DNA from: Marinobacter salexigens
Lineage (GTDB): Bacteria > Pseudomonadota > Gammaproteobacteria > Pseudomonadales > Oleiphilaceae
NCBI RefSeq assembly: GCF_002806945.1
Contig: NZ_NIHC01000005.1
Location: forward strand, 310,001 to 374,000
DNA: 64,000 nt
Direction: 5' to 3'
The notes under the pieces are model-generated. The model was given only the letters and a program-made list of their open reading frames with translations, did no database searches and was not told the DNA's origin. The position numbers and the translations under genes were made by a program. Positions 52,763 through 62,672 of this stretch are shown here, piece by piece (within the stretch, counting starts at the first letter, position 1; the number at the start of each line of letters is the position of its first letter).

Positions 52763-55288
52763 TTATTTACCTGTCTTACGTGATTTCCGTGGCTTGCTTA
52801 AACCTTCAGATTTACCTGAATCCTTCTTGGGTTTTTTACCGGCATCACGAGCAGCTTCTGCCACCAAGCGAGCTTTCGCGCTTTCCGGCTTGCCTCCACG
52901 CCCGGACTTCCCGGCTTTCCCGGGCTTCCCGCCCTTGCTTGCTTTGGCTCCTGCAGATGCCCTGCCACGCCCTTTATCAGCGCGCTTACCGTCTTTACCG
53001 CCAGTATCGCGCCGGGTCACGCCCAAAGCATCCCGATCAGCCTTTCGCCGTTTCGGTTCACTGACCAGCTCCAGGTCGATCTTGCGATCTTCCATACCAA
53101 CCCGCATCACACGAACACGCAGCTCGTCGCCCAAGCGGAAGCTAATGGCCGTGCGCTCACCAATCAAACGGTGCTTGGCAGCGTCGTGATGGAAATAGTC
53201 GCCACTCAAGGTGGAAACATGCACAAGACCTTCGATGTAAACATCCGCCAGCTGAACAAAGAAGCCAAAGGGCACAACAGCAGCGATCACGCCATCAAAT
53301 TCTTCGCCCACATGGTCGCTGAGAAATTCGCACTTGAGCCAGGCCATAACATCGCGGGTTGCATCATCTGCTCGCCGCTCAGTCATCGACACATGCTCAC
53401 CCAACTGCTCCATCTTGGCGTAGTCGTAGGGATACTCAACCAGGGCAGCGTCATGCTCAGCCGGTGATACCACATCCTTGGTGACCTCGGGATTGTGGAT
53501 TCGGGACTTGATAGCCCGATGCACAATCAAGTCAGGATAGCGGCGAATCGGAGAAGTAAAGTGAGCGTAGCTAGGGAAGCCCAAGCCAAAATGACCACTC
53601 TCATCCGGGCTATAAACCGCCTGACTCAGCGACCGAAGCATAACCGTTTGAATCACGTTCGCATCTGGCCTGTCGACTATCTGGGACAGCAACTCCTGAT
53701 AATCCGCTGACGTTGGCTTGTCGCCACCAGTCAACTGCAAACCCAGCTCACCCAGGAACAGGCGAACCGAGTTGAGACGCTCTTCTGAAGGGCCATCGTG
53801 CACCCTGTAAAGAGCAGGCATTTTGTGCTTTTTGAGGAAGCGTGCAGCGGCTACGTTAGCGCACAGCATGCTTTCCTCAACAATCTTGTGCGCATCATTA
53901 CGATGCACAGGCACAATCTCTTCGATTTTACGCTCAGCGTCGAAAACAATGCGGGTTTCGGTAGTTTCGAAGTCTATAGCGCCACGCTCTGTGCGCGCCT
54001 TGCGCAACAGCTTGTACAAATCGTACAAATTATGAAGATGTGGCAGCACATCAGCATACTGTGCGGATAAGCGATACCCCGGCTCAGTATCTGGCCGCTC
54101 CAGCATGTCACTGACTTTGTTATAAGTCAGCCTGGCATGGCTGCGCATTACCGCCTGGTAAAACTTATAGCCACTGATGTTACCGGCGGCGCTGATGGTC
54201 ATATCTGCGACCATACACAAGCGATCAACATCCGGGTTCAGGGAGCACAGACCGTTAGACAACTTCTCCGGAAGCATGGGCACCACGTGATCCGGGAAGT
54301 ACACAGAATTACCCCGGCGCAGCGCTTCTTCATCCAGTGGTGAGCCGGTGCGAACATAGTGAGACACGTCGGCTATCGCTACGACCAGGCGATAACCGCC
54401 CCGGCCTCTTGGCTCACAATAGATGGCGTCGTCGAAGTCCCGGGCGGTTTCATCATCAATGGTCACCAACCGCATGTTGCGGATATCGACCCGATTCTGC
54501 TTATCCTTCTCTTCAACCTCAGCAGCTATAGCGGCCGCTTGCTCGCCTACTGCTGTCGGCCACTCATGGGGAATATCGTAGGAGCGAATAGCCACGTCGA
54601 TTTCCATCCCCGGCGCCATGTGCTCACCCAAAACCTCGACAATCTTTCCGGTAGGTTGGGTCCGCATCGTGGGTTGGCGTAAAATATCCACAACCACATA
54701 CTGGCCATGAACCGCCTCACAAACATGCTCTTTCGGCACCAACACTTCGTGATTGATGCGGGTGTTTTCCGGCACCACGTAGGCAATGCCGCTTTCATTA
54801 AAGAAGCGCCCTACGGTTTGCTGCGTGCGATGTTCAATTACATCAACAATAACGCCTTCACGACGGCCACGGTCGTCCACCCGGTCTACACGGGCAGCTA
54901 CCCGGTCGCCGTGAAACACACGGCGCATTTGCCGGGCAGTAAGAAACAGATCTGACCCGCCATCATCCGGCACCAGAAAGCCGAAGCCATCTTTGTGACC
55001 AATAACCCGACCACTAACCAGGGCTGCCTCTTCAATCGGCAGATAAGCATCACGCCGGTTACAGATAAGCTGGCCATCCCGGCACATGGCGATCAGACGA
55101 CGCCGTAGCGCCTCGATACCTTCGGGTTCTGTCTGGCCAAGTTCGGCACACAATGTTTCGTGTGTTGCCGGAGCCCCCCGCTCTTTCAAGTGTGCAATTA
55201 TGAATTCCCGGCTTTGGATCGGGTTATCATATTTTTGAGCCTCACGGCTGGCGTGGGGGTCTTTGTGTTTTTTATTCCTGGAAACCAT
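52763..55288 (-). CDS. rnr: Ribonuclease R
   Basis: A processive 3'-5' exoribonuclease of 841 aa that degrades structured RNA and helps rRNA quality control. In order: N-terminal helix-turn-helix/cold-shock domains (to about 240), the RNB catalytic domain with TIDDETARDFDDAIYCEP and VVAIADVSHYVR (Asp residues binding Mg near 283-292), and the S1 domain (VGEEFDGVIAAVVPFGFFVQLADVYIEGLVH, about 648-678). A Lys/Gly/Arg-rich low-complexity tail of ~100 residues is longer than usual. It is divergent from tRNA-Leu. Confidence 0.97.
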   Translation of the reverse strand: MVSRNKKHKDPHASREAQKYDNPIQSREFIIAHLKERGAPATHETLCAELGQTEPEGIEALRRRLIAMCRDGQLICNRRDAYLPIEEAALVSGRVIGHKDGFGFLVPDDGGSDLFLTARQMRRVFHGDRVAARVDRVDDRGRREGVIVDVIEHRTQQTVGRFFNESGIAYVVPENTRINHEVLVPKEHVCEAVHGQYVVVDILRQPTMRTQPTGKIVEVLGEHMAPGMEIDVAIRSYDIPHEWPTAVGEQAAAIAAEVEEKDKQNRVDIRNMRLVTIDDETARDFDDAIYCEPRGRGGYRLVVAIADVSHYVRTGSPLDEEALRRGNSVYFPDHVVPMLPEKLSNGLCSLNPDVDRLCMVADMTISAAGNISGYKFYQAVMRSHARLTYNKVSDMLERPDTEPGYRLSAQYADVLPHLHNLYDLYKLLRKARTERGAIDFETTETRIVFDAERKIEEIVPVHRNDAHKIVEESMLCANVAAARFLKKHKMPALYRVHDGPSEERLNSVRLFLGELGLQLTGGDKPTSADYQELLSQIVDRPDANVIQTVMLRSLSQAVYSPDESGHFGLGFPSYAHFTSPIRRYPDLIVHRAIKSRIHNPEVTKDVVSPAEHDAALVEYPYDYAKMEQLGEHVSMTERRADDATRDVMAWLKCEFLSDHVGEEFDGVIAAVVPFGFFVQLADVYIEGLVHVSTLSGDYFHHDAAKHRLIGERTAISFRLGDELRVRVMRVGMEDRKIDLELVSEPKRRKADRDALGVTRRDTGGKDGKRADKGRGRASAGAKASKGGKPGKAGKSGRGGKPESAKARLVAEAARDAGKKPKKDSGKSEGLSKPRKSRKTGK

Positions 55289-55428
55289 TAAAATCCTTGC
55301 TCAATGCGGCGCCACAACGGCGCTGTTCAACTACATTTGCTATACAGTATACGTTGGTAGGCATAGACTGCCTAACAACCCTCCTTTAATACGCACAATT
55401 ACCTGCCGGGCTTTTACTAAAAAAATGT

Positions 55429-55457
55429 TTGACAGCTTAAGCGGGAATTACTAAAGT
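55429..55457 (+). promoter_or_regulatory. tRNA-Leu promoter
   Basis: TTGACA (55429-55434), a 17-bp spacer and TAAAGT (55452-55457) are followed by ACGCGCC. The sequence TACGCGCC at the -10/discriminator is identical to that of the tRNA-Met promoter at 39571. Confidence 0.8.
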
Positions 55458-55542
55458 ACGCGCCATTGGATGAGACGACATGCTCATCTTAGGCAGAAAC
55501 GCCCAGTTTTCAACAAACTAAAGGCAAAGCTGCAAATCACCT

Positions 55543-55629
55543 GCCGAGGTGGTGAAATTGGTAGACACGCTAGCTTCAGGTGCTAGTGGGGGCAACCCCG
55601 TGGAGGTTCAAGTCCTCTCCTCGGCACCA
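55543..55629 (+). tRNA. tRNA-Leu (anticodon CAG)
   Basis: An 87-nt class II tRNA with a long variable arm and encoded CCA. The acceptor GCCGAGG pairs with CCTCGGC. The anticodon stem CTAGC/GCTAG encloses TTCAGGT (CAG). The variable-arm stem is GGGGGCAACCCC, and GGTTCAAGTCC is the T arm. Confidence 0.97.
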
Positions 55630-55650
55630 TTTCTTTCCCCAGGAAATGGT
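55626..55650 (+). terminator. Hairpin at the tRNA-Leu 3' end
   Basis: ACCATTTC (55626-55633) and GAAATGGT (55643-55650) form an 8-bp stem starting at the CCA end of tRNA-Leu. No T run follows. It may be a weak terminator or a processing signal. Confidence 0.35.
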
Positions 55651-55799
55651 TGTGTGAATCTCATACCCCTGAAGCAAACCTAATTAGCAAGAAGCTCGCT
55701 ACTGCCCGTTTTTCATACTAATTACTGACGCATCCTTATTGCTAAACTCGGATGCGCCTCTACTTATACTCCTACGACCGCACCTTATCTTGCCGCCAA

Positions 55800-57686
55800 C
55801 TAATCCAGCCGCTCCACAAGATATTGAGAGAGGTTTTTATATTGGTACTCTATCCTCGCATAGACGCCCGTCCTGGAATCTTCGAACGAACGGCCACAGG
55901 CACGACCAGGGACGTACCTCTTGAGATACGCGCTATCAATCAGGTTGGGCGTCCCGCCACGAGGTGTCTCGCTGGCTCTGGGTGAGTAGTACATCGCCCA
56001 CTCAAAACCATTAGGGGCAGCGACGTGACCCAGCCCAGACATCTCTGGCGCCAGGAAGCCGTAGCGTAGTGGGCGCATGACGCCACCCCGGGTATCAAAC
56101 TCTAAAGAAAGTCCGGTAAAAATGGGAGGCTGAGGCGCATAGCCAGAAAAATCATAGCGATGATATCCTGTAACTGCCTGCGCTGCGCTCTCTTCCTCAG
56201 CTGCACAACTTTTCAGCGAACTGCTGTAAATCAGAGACTCGACCTCAACGCCATTTTCCAGTAACTCGTAGCCAATAAAGCCAGCAGGAGTAATACTGGT
56301 AGTGGTATCAGCAGAGAGTTTTGGCACTAGCGTCCGCGTCAAGGTAGCGCCTTGTTGAGGAATCCGGGCCACCAGCTCCGCTAACTTCCCATCGGTAAAT
56401 TCCCAGCTGTAGCGCACCTCTGGATCTCCTCCCAGCTCGGTCGAGCCAGACTGAACGCCCTTAGCTATATGGCATTCAGTGCTGGTCTCGAATGTTGCTG
56501 TGCGTTCTTGCCAGTTGAAGGTCAAACGCTCATCAACGCCCGGAGCGGAATAAGCCGACTCGCTTTTAAGTGATAGCGATGCTGACGGCAACCACTGGGT
56601 ACTGAGTTTTGACATATACCCATTAACACTCGCCAGCCTGGCAATCTCTTGCATTGAAGGTGCAAGGCAGCCGTTTGCGCTGATGGATTGCAGCCGCCCA
56701 TCTTCGCTGTAATCAAACATTAATTCAGCCGAAACCTTCAAGTTCGTACTGTTGGCCGGGAGCTGATTCGACTGCTTGTTCTGAGCATAAACGCGCTGGC
56801 TGGTCAATAGTAATGGGTCACTCAACTGCAATGGCACTTGCGGCAAGTCGAGGAGGTCGGTGTCGACGTTTGCGTAGTTACCTTGGGCAGCGGCGTCTAC
56901 AACTGCGGTTACATCACTGGCATTCTGTAACAGGGAAACGCCCAGGATAAACACCTTCTCAGAGCTAAGTAAACGCTCTGTGCCATCACTGCCCGGCAAG
57001 CCCCATGCGTCGCTGTACTCATCCGGTAGCTGGCTGGCCGAGAAGCGCGCCAGGGCTCGCGCATAAGCATGGGCCCGATCATCTTCGGCAAGCACATAGT
57101 CGCTCAGCAAGTTGATGCCCGCCAAGCCGGACAACGCTGTATTATCAGAGCCCGGAAACACTCCGTATTGTGTAAGCCGGCGGTAGCGATCCAGAGTGGT
57201 TAACGGGGTGATGTTACGCTCGCCCGGCGCCGCAGAAAGCAAAAAGGCGCGAGACACCGGCACATCCCCTATGCGGGTCTGTTCCAGGGTTTTACCCGGC
57301 AGTGCCAGAGCATATAAGGGGAATTGGCGCGGATCGATATCGGGGCCAACCTGCGGGTCCAGCACCAGCTCTGAGATATCCAGCGCGAACTCGCCATCCT
57401 CGCCACTCAGGGCGGTGGGCTCGCCGGAAAGCAAGGTAACCGTGCGGCCGGATGCCAGCTCATACTCCATGGGCCCCGGCGTGTACTGGCTGTCGCCATC
57501 CATATCCAGCCACACCCGGGCATTTTTCAGGTAACCGTCGATCACCCGTCCTGTATAGGATTTTAGCTCACTGTATTGCACACCGTCGAAATCACGACCA
57601 TCTACAGGCAGTTCATCAGATTCCTTGCCGCAGCCGGCAATGGTGAGAAAAAGTAGGGAAACAGGCAGGAAAATAAGGGGTTTCAT
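55800..57686 (-). CDS. Unrecognised large lipoprotein
   Basis: A protein of 628 aa with signal peptide and lipobox (LFLTIAGC, Cys near residue 19), so it should be anchored to an envelope membrane. Residues ~45-70 (GRVIDGYLKNARVWLDMDGD) resemble the opening beta-sandwich of several Vibrio/Marinobacter lipoproteins in which a calcium-like DxDGD loop appears. The rest is beta-rich with scattered Cys residues and no catalytic motif that I know. It starts at ATG 57686 (an adjacent GTG is possible). It is convergent with tRNA-Leu and lies downstream of a terminator. Function unknown. Confidence 0.75.
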   Translation of the reverse strand: MKPLIFLPVSLLFLTIAGCGKESDELPVDGRDFDGVQYSELKSYTGRVIDGYLKNARVWLDMDGDSQYTPGPMEYELASGRTVTLLSGEPTALSGEDGEFALDISELVLDPQVGPDIDPRQFPLYALALPGKTLEQTRIGDVPVSRAFLLSAAPGERNITPLTTLDRYRRLTQYGVFPGSDNTALSGLAGINLLSDYVLAEDDRAHAYARALARFSASQLPDEYSDAWGLPGSDGTERLLSSEKVFILGVSLLQNASDVTAVVDAAAQGNYANVDTDLLDLPQVPLQLSDPLLLTSQRVYAQNKQSNQLPANSTNLKVSAELMFDYSEDGRLQSISANGCLAPSMQEIARLASVNGYMSKLSTQWLPSASLSLKSESAYSAPGVDERLTFNWQERTATFETSTECHIAKGVQSGSTELGGDPEVRYSWEFTDGKLAELVARIPQQGATLTRTLVPKLSADTTTSITPAGFIGYELLENGVEVESLIYSSSLKSCAAEEESAAQAVTGYHRYDFSGYAPQPPIFTGLSLEFDTRGGVMRPLRYGFLAPEMSGLGHVAAPNGFEWAMYYSPRASETPRGGTPNLIDSAYLKRYVPGRACGRSFEDSRTGVYARIEYQYKNLSQYLVERLD

Positions 57687-57789
57687 CACGGCAACCGTTT
57701 ATCCTTGTTAGAGGTTGTGCCGTTACTTTAGGGAATGTGGAAGCCGGAGACCTTGATAGGTTTGGCAATCTGTAAAGTTTAGTAACAAG

Positions 57790-57817
57790 AAACCCCCGGG
57801 ATTTGGCCCGGGGGTTT
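57790..57817 (-). terminator. Rho-independent terminator of the acyl-CoA dehydrogenase gene
   Basis: AAACCCCCGGG (57790-57800) and CCCGGGGGTTT (57807-57817) form a perfect 11-bp stem with a 6-nt loop. Read on the minus strand it follows the dehydrogenase stop by 12 bp and continues into TTTCTTGTT. Confidence 0.85.
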
Positions 57818-57829
57818 GCTTTGTGCAGC

Positions 57830-58969
57830 TTAAAACGCGCGAGCAACAATCTCCTTCATGATCTCGTTGGTTCCGCCGTAAATGCGCTGAACCCGCGAAT
57901 CAGCCCAGGCACGGGCAATGGGGTATTCCCACATGTAGCCGTAGCCACCGTGCAACTGAACGCACTCATCCATTACCTTGCACTGCAAATCCGTGGTGTA
58001 CTGCTTCAACATGGCTGCTGTGGGTATATCGAGTTTTTTGTCCAGGTGGAGTTCCAGACAACGGTCGGTGAATACCCGGGCCGCGGTGATTTCGGCCTTC
58101 ATCTCAGCCATTTTGAAGCGGGTGTTCTGGAACTTGATCACTGGCTTGCCAAAAGCCTTGCGCTCGGTCACGTAATCCAGAGTCCACTGCCAGGCTGCTT
58201 CTGCGGCAGCAATTGCAGTAATACCAATCTGCAAACGCTCGGCAGGAAGCTCCATCATCAACTGCATAAACCCCTGCCCTTCCATCGAACCGAGCAGATT
58301 CTTGGTGGGAACCTTCACATCCTGGAAAAACAGTTCCGAGGTGTCCTGAGCTTTCATACCAACCTTGTTCAGGTTATGGCCTTTTTGAAACCCCTCTGAG
58401 TCGGATTCAACCAGCAGAAGGCTGATGCCTTTTGCACCTTCCTTTGGATCGGTTTTGGCGACAACAATCACCAGGTCGGCCATCTGGCCGTTGGTGATAA
58501 AGGTTTTTGAGCCGTTCAGTATGTAGTTGTCACCATCCTTCAGAGCGGTAGTTTTCACACCCTGGAGGTCAGAACCCGCACCTGGCTCACTCATGGCAAT
58601 CGCGGTGATCATCTCGCCAGTCGCCATTTTCGGCAGATAATGTTTTTTCTGCTCTTCGGAGCCGTGATTCAAAATGTAGGGTGCAACGATATCGGAGTGT
58701 AGCGTCCAGCCAATGCCCGAAAGCCCGGCCCTGGAGACTTCTTCCATAATAACCGCACTGTATCGGAAATCAGCACCTACACCGCCGTACTCTTCAGGCA
58801 TAGTAGGGCACAAAAAGCCCAGCTCCCCGGCTTTTTCCCATAGCTCGCGGCTGACCTGGCCATCTTTTTCCCACTGCTCGTGGTATGGCGCGGCTTCTTG
58901 CTCAAGAAATTTCCGGACAGAGTCCCGAAAGCCGTCAAGGTCTGCATCGAAGAGCGTGCGTGGAATCAT
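57830..58969 (-). CDS. Acyl-CoA dehydrogenase, long-chain/isovaleryl type
   Basis: An FAD enzyme of 379 aa that introduces the alpha-beta double bond of an acyl-CoA, passing electrons to ETF. Signatures are ITAIAMSEPGAGSDLQGVKT (about 121) and WADSRVQRIYGGTNEIMKEI near the end. The C-terminal motif is YGGT rather than YEGT, and a Glu is instead present in MELPAERLQIG (Glu-244). That is the position of the catalytic base in long-chain and isovaleryl dehydrogenases. The exact chain length cannot be told. No other beta-oxidation gene adjoins it. Confidence 0.93.
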   Translation of the reverse strand: MIPRTLFDADLDGFRDSVRKFLEQEAAPYHEQWEKDGQVSRELWEKAGELGFLCPTMPEEYGGVGADFRYSAVIMEEVSRAGLSGIGWTLHSDIVAPYILNHGSEEQKKHYLPKMATGEMITAIAMSEPGAGSDLQGVKTTALKDGDNYILNGSKTFITNGQMADLVIVVAKTDPKEGAKGISLLLVESDSEGFQKGHNLNKVGMKAQDTSELFFQDVKVPTKNLLGSMEGQGFMQLMMELPAERLQIGITAIAAAEAAWQWTLDYVTERKAFGKPVIKFQNTRFKMAEMKAEITAARVFTDRCLELHLDKKLDIPTAAMLKQYTTDLQCKVMDECVQLHGGYGYMWEYPIARAWADSRVQRIYGGTNEIMKEIVARAF

Positions 58970-59054
58970 GGTAAACCTCAGTCAGTGAACAATGTTGTAA
59001 TTAACGTTCACCAAGTCTCTTCTTGCAGGCGGGTTTGCTCAATGGTTAAAACCA

Positions 59055-59738
59055 TCAATCCTGCTGGCCAAAACCATCGTTGCGACTCATTTTGGCGCTC
59101 AACCGAGCCTCACCCCAGCGGGGCATCAAGTCTTGCGGCAAGCCCAGATGATCGAGGATTCGAGCCACAATAAAGTCCACTAGATCCTCCACTGATTCCG
59201 GTCGATGGTAGAACCCTGGGCTGGCCGGCATGATGACCGCTCCCATTTGGGTAAGTCTCAGCATGTTCTCCAGATGCACTTGGGAGTATGGCGATTCGCG
59301 AGTCACCAGAATCAGTTGACGCCGCTCTTTAAGCGCCACATCCCCAGCCCGCTCAATCAAGTTATTACTGGCGCCAGTGGCCATTGCGGAAAGCGTTCCT
59401 GTACTACAGGGGCACACCACCAAAGGGGCCTTTTCACCAGAGCCGGATGCCGGTGGCGAAAACCAGTCTTCACGCCCAAACACCAACACTTGCCCTGGCT
59501 GAGCTGATGCATATTCCGATAGCATTTTCTGCATGGCCGGAGGGCTGCCCGGCAGCTTCAGGTCGGTTTCCGTTGCAATAACAATCTGTGCTGCCTTGCT
59601 TATCATCACATGAACCCGGCAGCCCGCTGCCACCAGACATTGCAGCAGGCGCAACCCATACTGGGCGCCGGAAGCTCCGGTGAACGCCAGGTTGATGGTG
59701 CGGGCGTTCGACAAATTATCGGGCATGGTTTGGGTCAA
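59055..59738 (-). CDS. ubiX: Flavin prenyltransferase UbiX
   Basis: Makes prenylated FMN, the cofactor of the UbiD decarboxylase in ubiquinone synthesis; 227 aa, slightly longer than usual through its N-terminus. [19 protein letters not shown] (about 17-35) binds FMN, and [33 protein letters not shown] is the conserved core. The preferred start is TTG 59738, with GGAG 8 bp upstream; ATG 59726 is an alternative. It follows mpl by 24 bp, as in pseudomonads. Confidence 0.95.
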   Translation of the reverse strand: MTQTMPDNLSNARTINLAFTGASGAQYGLRLLQCLVAAGCRVHVMISKAAQIVIATETDLKLPGSPPAMQKMLSEYASAQPGQVLVFGREDWFSPPASGSGEKAPLVVCPCSTGTLSAMATGASNNLIERAGDVALKERRQLILVTRESPYSQVHLENMLRLTQMGAVIMPASPGFYHRPESVEDLVDFIVARILDHLGLPQDLMPRWGEARLSAKMSRNDGFGQQD

Positions 59739-59762
59739 AGATGCAGCTCCTTGTGTGCCGGG

Positions 59763-61157
59763 TCAGCCATGGATACGCTCAAGCTCGGCTACAAGCTTGT
59801 CGTGAATACCACCAAATCCACCGTTACTCATGATGACGATGTGGCAGGGGCTTGGCAGATCCGTCATTACACGCTCAATCAGCCCTTCTACGGTGGATTC
59901 AACAAAGTGTTTGCCGGATTCCGCGTTATCAGACTGCCATGCGGATACCAACTCTGGTAGCCAATCCATGGTGTTCAGGTTGGCCCAATAAACTTTGTCT
60001 GCCAACGCAGCACTCGGCAGTAACGTATGCTGATGAACGCCCTGCTTCATGGTGTTAGAGCGAGGTTCAATAAGTGCAATAACCGGCTCTTCACCTACCT
60101 GATTACGCAATCCGTCCAGCGTGGTCTCTATGGCAGTTGGGTGGTGAGCGAAGTCGTCGTAAACCTTCACTCCACCAATATCCGCCAGCAACTCCATGCG
60201 GCGTTTTACGCCAGAGAAGCGACAAAGCGCTGCCACGGCATGATCGGGCGTTACCCCCACATGCTTGGCAGCAGCAATGGCTACAAGGGCATTGCGAACA
60301 TTATGCATACCCGTTTGGCTCCACTTCACCACCGCAACGGGCTGTTCATGGTGAACCACCATAAATCGGCTGCCATCTTCTGATAATAGTTCGGCACGCC
60401 AATCAACCGATGTGGCAGCTTCGCTACCGATAGCCATATCCTGAACCGGGCTCCAGCACCCCATCGCAAGTGCGTTATCCAGATGCTTATCCAGGCTCGG
60501 ACGAACAATCAATCCCTGGGAAGGCACCGTGCGAACCAGATGATGAAACTGACGCTCAATGGCTTCTACGTTTTCAAAGATATCGGCGTGATCAAACTCA
60601 AGGTTGTTGAGTATCAGGGTATGGGGGCGGTAGTGAACAAACTTGGAGCGCTTATCGAAAAAAGCGCTGTCGTACTCATCGGCCTCGATAACAAAAAAAT
60701 CGCTATCGCCGAGACTGGCTGAAACCGGAAAGTCCTTAGGCACGCCGCCCACCAGATACCCGGGCGCCAGCCCGGCCTGATCAAGAATCCACAGGAGCAT
60801 GGCGGTGGTGGTGGTTTTGCCATGGGTGCCGGCAACTGCCAAGACCCAACGATGCCGCAGAACTTCTCTTGCCAGCCACTCCGGGCCAGACATGTAGTCG
60901 ATATTGCGATTGAGTACCGCCTCTACTTCAGGGTTGCCCCGGGACATGGCGTTACCAATAAGCACCAGCTCTGGCTTGGGCTCAAGATGCTCCGCACTGT
61001 AGCCTTCCATCAGGCTGATGCCCTGGGCTTCCAACTGCGTGCTCATGGGCGGATAAACGCCCTGGTCGGAACCGGTAACTGTGTGGCCGAGCTCCCTTGC
61101 CAATACCGCAAGGCTGCCCATAAATGTGCCACAAATCCCCAGTATATGAATATGCAT
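59763..61157 (-). CDS. mpl: UDP-MurNAc:tripeptide ligase Mpl
   Basis: Recycles peptidoglycan by ligating L-Ala-gamma-D-Glu-meso-DAP onto UDP-MurNAc; 464 aa. The Mur-ligase N-domain begins MHIHILGICGTFMGSLAVLARELGH, and the ATP loop is VAGTHGKTTTTAMLLWILDQ (about 109-128). The central metal and substrate region is EADEYDSAFFDKRSKFVHY, with DDFAHHPTAIETTL in the C-terminal domain. It starts at ATG 61157; a longer in-frame reading to 61190 is less likely. Divergent from the phosphofructokinase gene. Confidence 0.95.
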   Translation of the reverse strand: MHIHILGICGTFMGSLAVLARELGHTVTGSDQGVYPPMSTQLEAQGISLMEGYSAEHLEPKPELVLIGNAMSRGNPEVEAVLNRNIDYMSGPEWLAREVLRHRWVLAVAGTHGKTTTTAMLLWILDQAGLAPGYLVGGVPKDFPVSASLGDSDFFVIEADEYDSAFFDKRSKFVHYRPHTLILNNLEFDHADIFENVEAIERQFHHLVRTVPSQGLIVRPSLDKHLDNALAMGCWSPVQDMAIGSEAATSVDWRAELLSEDGSRFMVVHHEQPVAVVKWSQTGMHNVRNALVAIAAAKHVGVTPDHAVAALCRFSGVKRRMELLADIGGVKVYDDFAHHPTAIETTLDGLRNQVGEEPVIALIEPRSNTMKQGVHQHTLLPSAALADKVYWANLNTMDWLPELVSAWQSDNAESGKHFVESTVEGLIERVMTDLPSPCHIVIMSNGGFGGIHDKLVAELERIHG

Positions 61158-61312
61158 TCGCCAGCTGTCCTCTGCGTTGAAACCCGACAAGCCTCCCGTA
61201 TCCGTTCAGTGCCGTCAAGCGCATTGCTATCCGCACTTACAGCCATGAAAATTGCGGGCGTTTGACGTATCATCTGCAGCATTGTCGAATCAACTGGAGA
61301 CTCCACCCCGAG

Positions 61313-62575
61313 ATGGCCATCAAGAACGCATTTTACGCTCAGTCTGGCGGTGTTACCGCTGTTATCAACGCCAGCGCCTGCGGGGTCATTCAAACCGCAC
61401 GCAAGCACCCGGAGAAAATCGGCAAAGTATTTGCCGGGCGCAACGGCATACTGGGCGCGCTATACGAGGAGCTAATTGATACCAGCCTCGAAAGTGATGA
61501 GGCCATTCAGGAGTTGATCCACACCCCTGGTGGTGCTTTTGGATCCTGCCGTCACAAGCTGAAAAACATCTCGGAAAACCGCCGGGAATACGAGCGCCTG
61601 ATCGAAGTATTCCGCGCTCACGACATTGGCTACTTCTTCTACAACGGTGGCGGCGACTCCCAGGATACTGCCTACAAAGTCTCACAAATTGGCGAGACCA
61701 TGGGTTACCCCATTACCTGCATTGGTGTTCCCAAAACCGTCGATAACGACCTGCCGTTTACCGACTGCTGCCCGGGCTTTGGCTCTGTCGCCAAGTACAT
61801 TGCCACCTCCACGTTGGAAGCCAGCCTGGATATCAAATCCATGTGCGAAACCTCCACCAAGGTATTCATACTTGAAGTCATGGGGCGCCACGCTGGTTGG
61901 ATTGCGGCTGCCGGCGGCCTGGCGGGCCAAGGTGAAGGCGAGCCGCCCCACATTATTCTGTTTCCGGAAATCCCGTTTAATCGCGAAGCATTCCTGGAGC
62001 GGGTCGATTCCTGCGTGAAAGAATACGGATACTGCGTGGTGGTGGCCTCCGAAGGCGCCCAGTATGAAGACGGTCGTTTCCTTGCGGATGCCGGCGCCAA
62101 AGATGCCTTCGGCCACACTCAACTCGGTGGTGTAGCGCCAGCACTGGCCAACATGGTTCGGCAAGCTTTGGGGCACAAGTATCACTGGGCAGTGGCGGAT
62201 TACCTCCAGCGCAGTGCACGGCATATTGCGTCTGCCACAGACGTTGAGCAGGCCTACGCTGTGGGGAAAGCTGCTGTTGAAATGGCTTTGGCTGGCAAGC
62301 AGGCGGTAATGCCAATTATTGTTCGCGAGAAAGCAAAGCCTTATGTCTGGTCAATTGGTGAGGCTCCGCTGAGCGAAGTCGCTAACCAGGAAAAGAAAAT
62401 GCCGATCCATTACATTACAGATGATGGCTTTGGTATTACTCAGGACTGTCGCGACTACCTGTTGCCTCTGATCGCGGGTGAGAACTTTCCTCCATTTGAG
62501 AACGGCCTTCCCAAGGTAGCCAAGCTCAAAAACACCTTGGCGGAAAAGAAACTGAAGGCCGATTTCCAGATCTGA
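61313..62575 (+). CDS. 6-phosphofructokinase, probably pyrophosphate-dependent
   Basis: Phosphorylates fructose 6-phosphate in glycolysis; 420 aa from ATG 61313, larger than ATP-PfkA (about 320). Two positions mark donor use. The loop is NGGGDSQDTA (112-121), with Asp-115 where ATP enzymes have Gly, and VPKTVDNDL has Lys-141 where ATP enzymes have Gly. Both are the known hallmarks of PPi-dependent enzymes, which run reversibly. The catalytic Asp is in TVDNDL. Short of an assay, PPi use is well supported but inferred. It is followed by a strong terminator. Confidence 0.92.
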   Translation: MAIKNAFYAQSGGVTAVINASACGVIQTARKHPEKIGKVFAGRNGILGALYEELIDTSLESDEAIQELIHTPGGAFGSCRHKLKNISENRREYERLIEVFRAHDIGYFFYNGGGDSQDTAYKVSQIGETMGYPITCIGVPKTVDNDLPFTDCCPGFGSVAKYIATSTLEASLDIKSMCETSTKVFILEVMGRHAGWIAAAGGLAGQGEGEPPHIILFPEIPFNREAFLERVDSCVKEYGYCVVVASEGAQYEDGRFLADAGAKDAFGHTQLGGVAPALANMVRQALGHKYHWAVADYLQRSARHIASATDVEQAYAVGKAAVEMALAGKQAVMPIIVREKAKPYVWSIGEAPLSEVANQEKKMPIHYITDDGFGITQDCRDYLLPLIAGENFPPFENGLPKVAKLKNTLAEKKLKADFQI

Positions 62576-62605
62576 TCGCCCGATCAGTTTTGCGCCGATT
62601 AAAAA

Positions 62606-62636
62606 GGCTCTACGGTTACCCGCAGAGCCTTTTTTT
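62606..62636. terminator. Bidirectional terminator between phosphofructokinase and glutaredoxin genes
   Basis: GGCTCT+CGG pairs with CCG+AGAGCC (62606-62629, one A/C mismatch) around a 4-nt loop, flanked by A5 on the left and T7 on the right. It can therefore stop transcription from both convergent genes. Confidence 0.9.
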
Positions 62637-62672
62637 ATTCTCATCAGCATGATTTAATGGGGTCATACCCGC

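Noticed and set aside
52763..53100. Tandem repeat array in the rnr 3' end
   Set aside because: The repetitive look comes from Lys/Gly/Ala codons of the basic tail; there is no regular DNA period.
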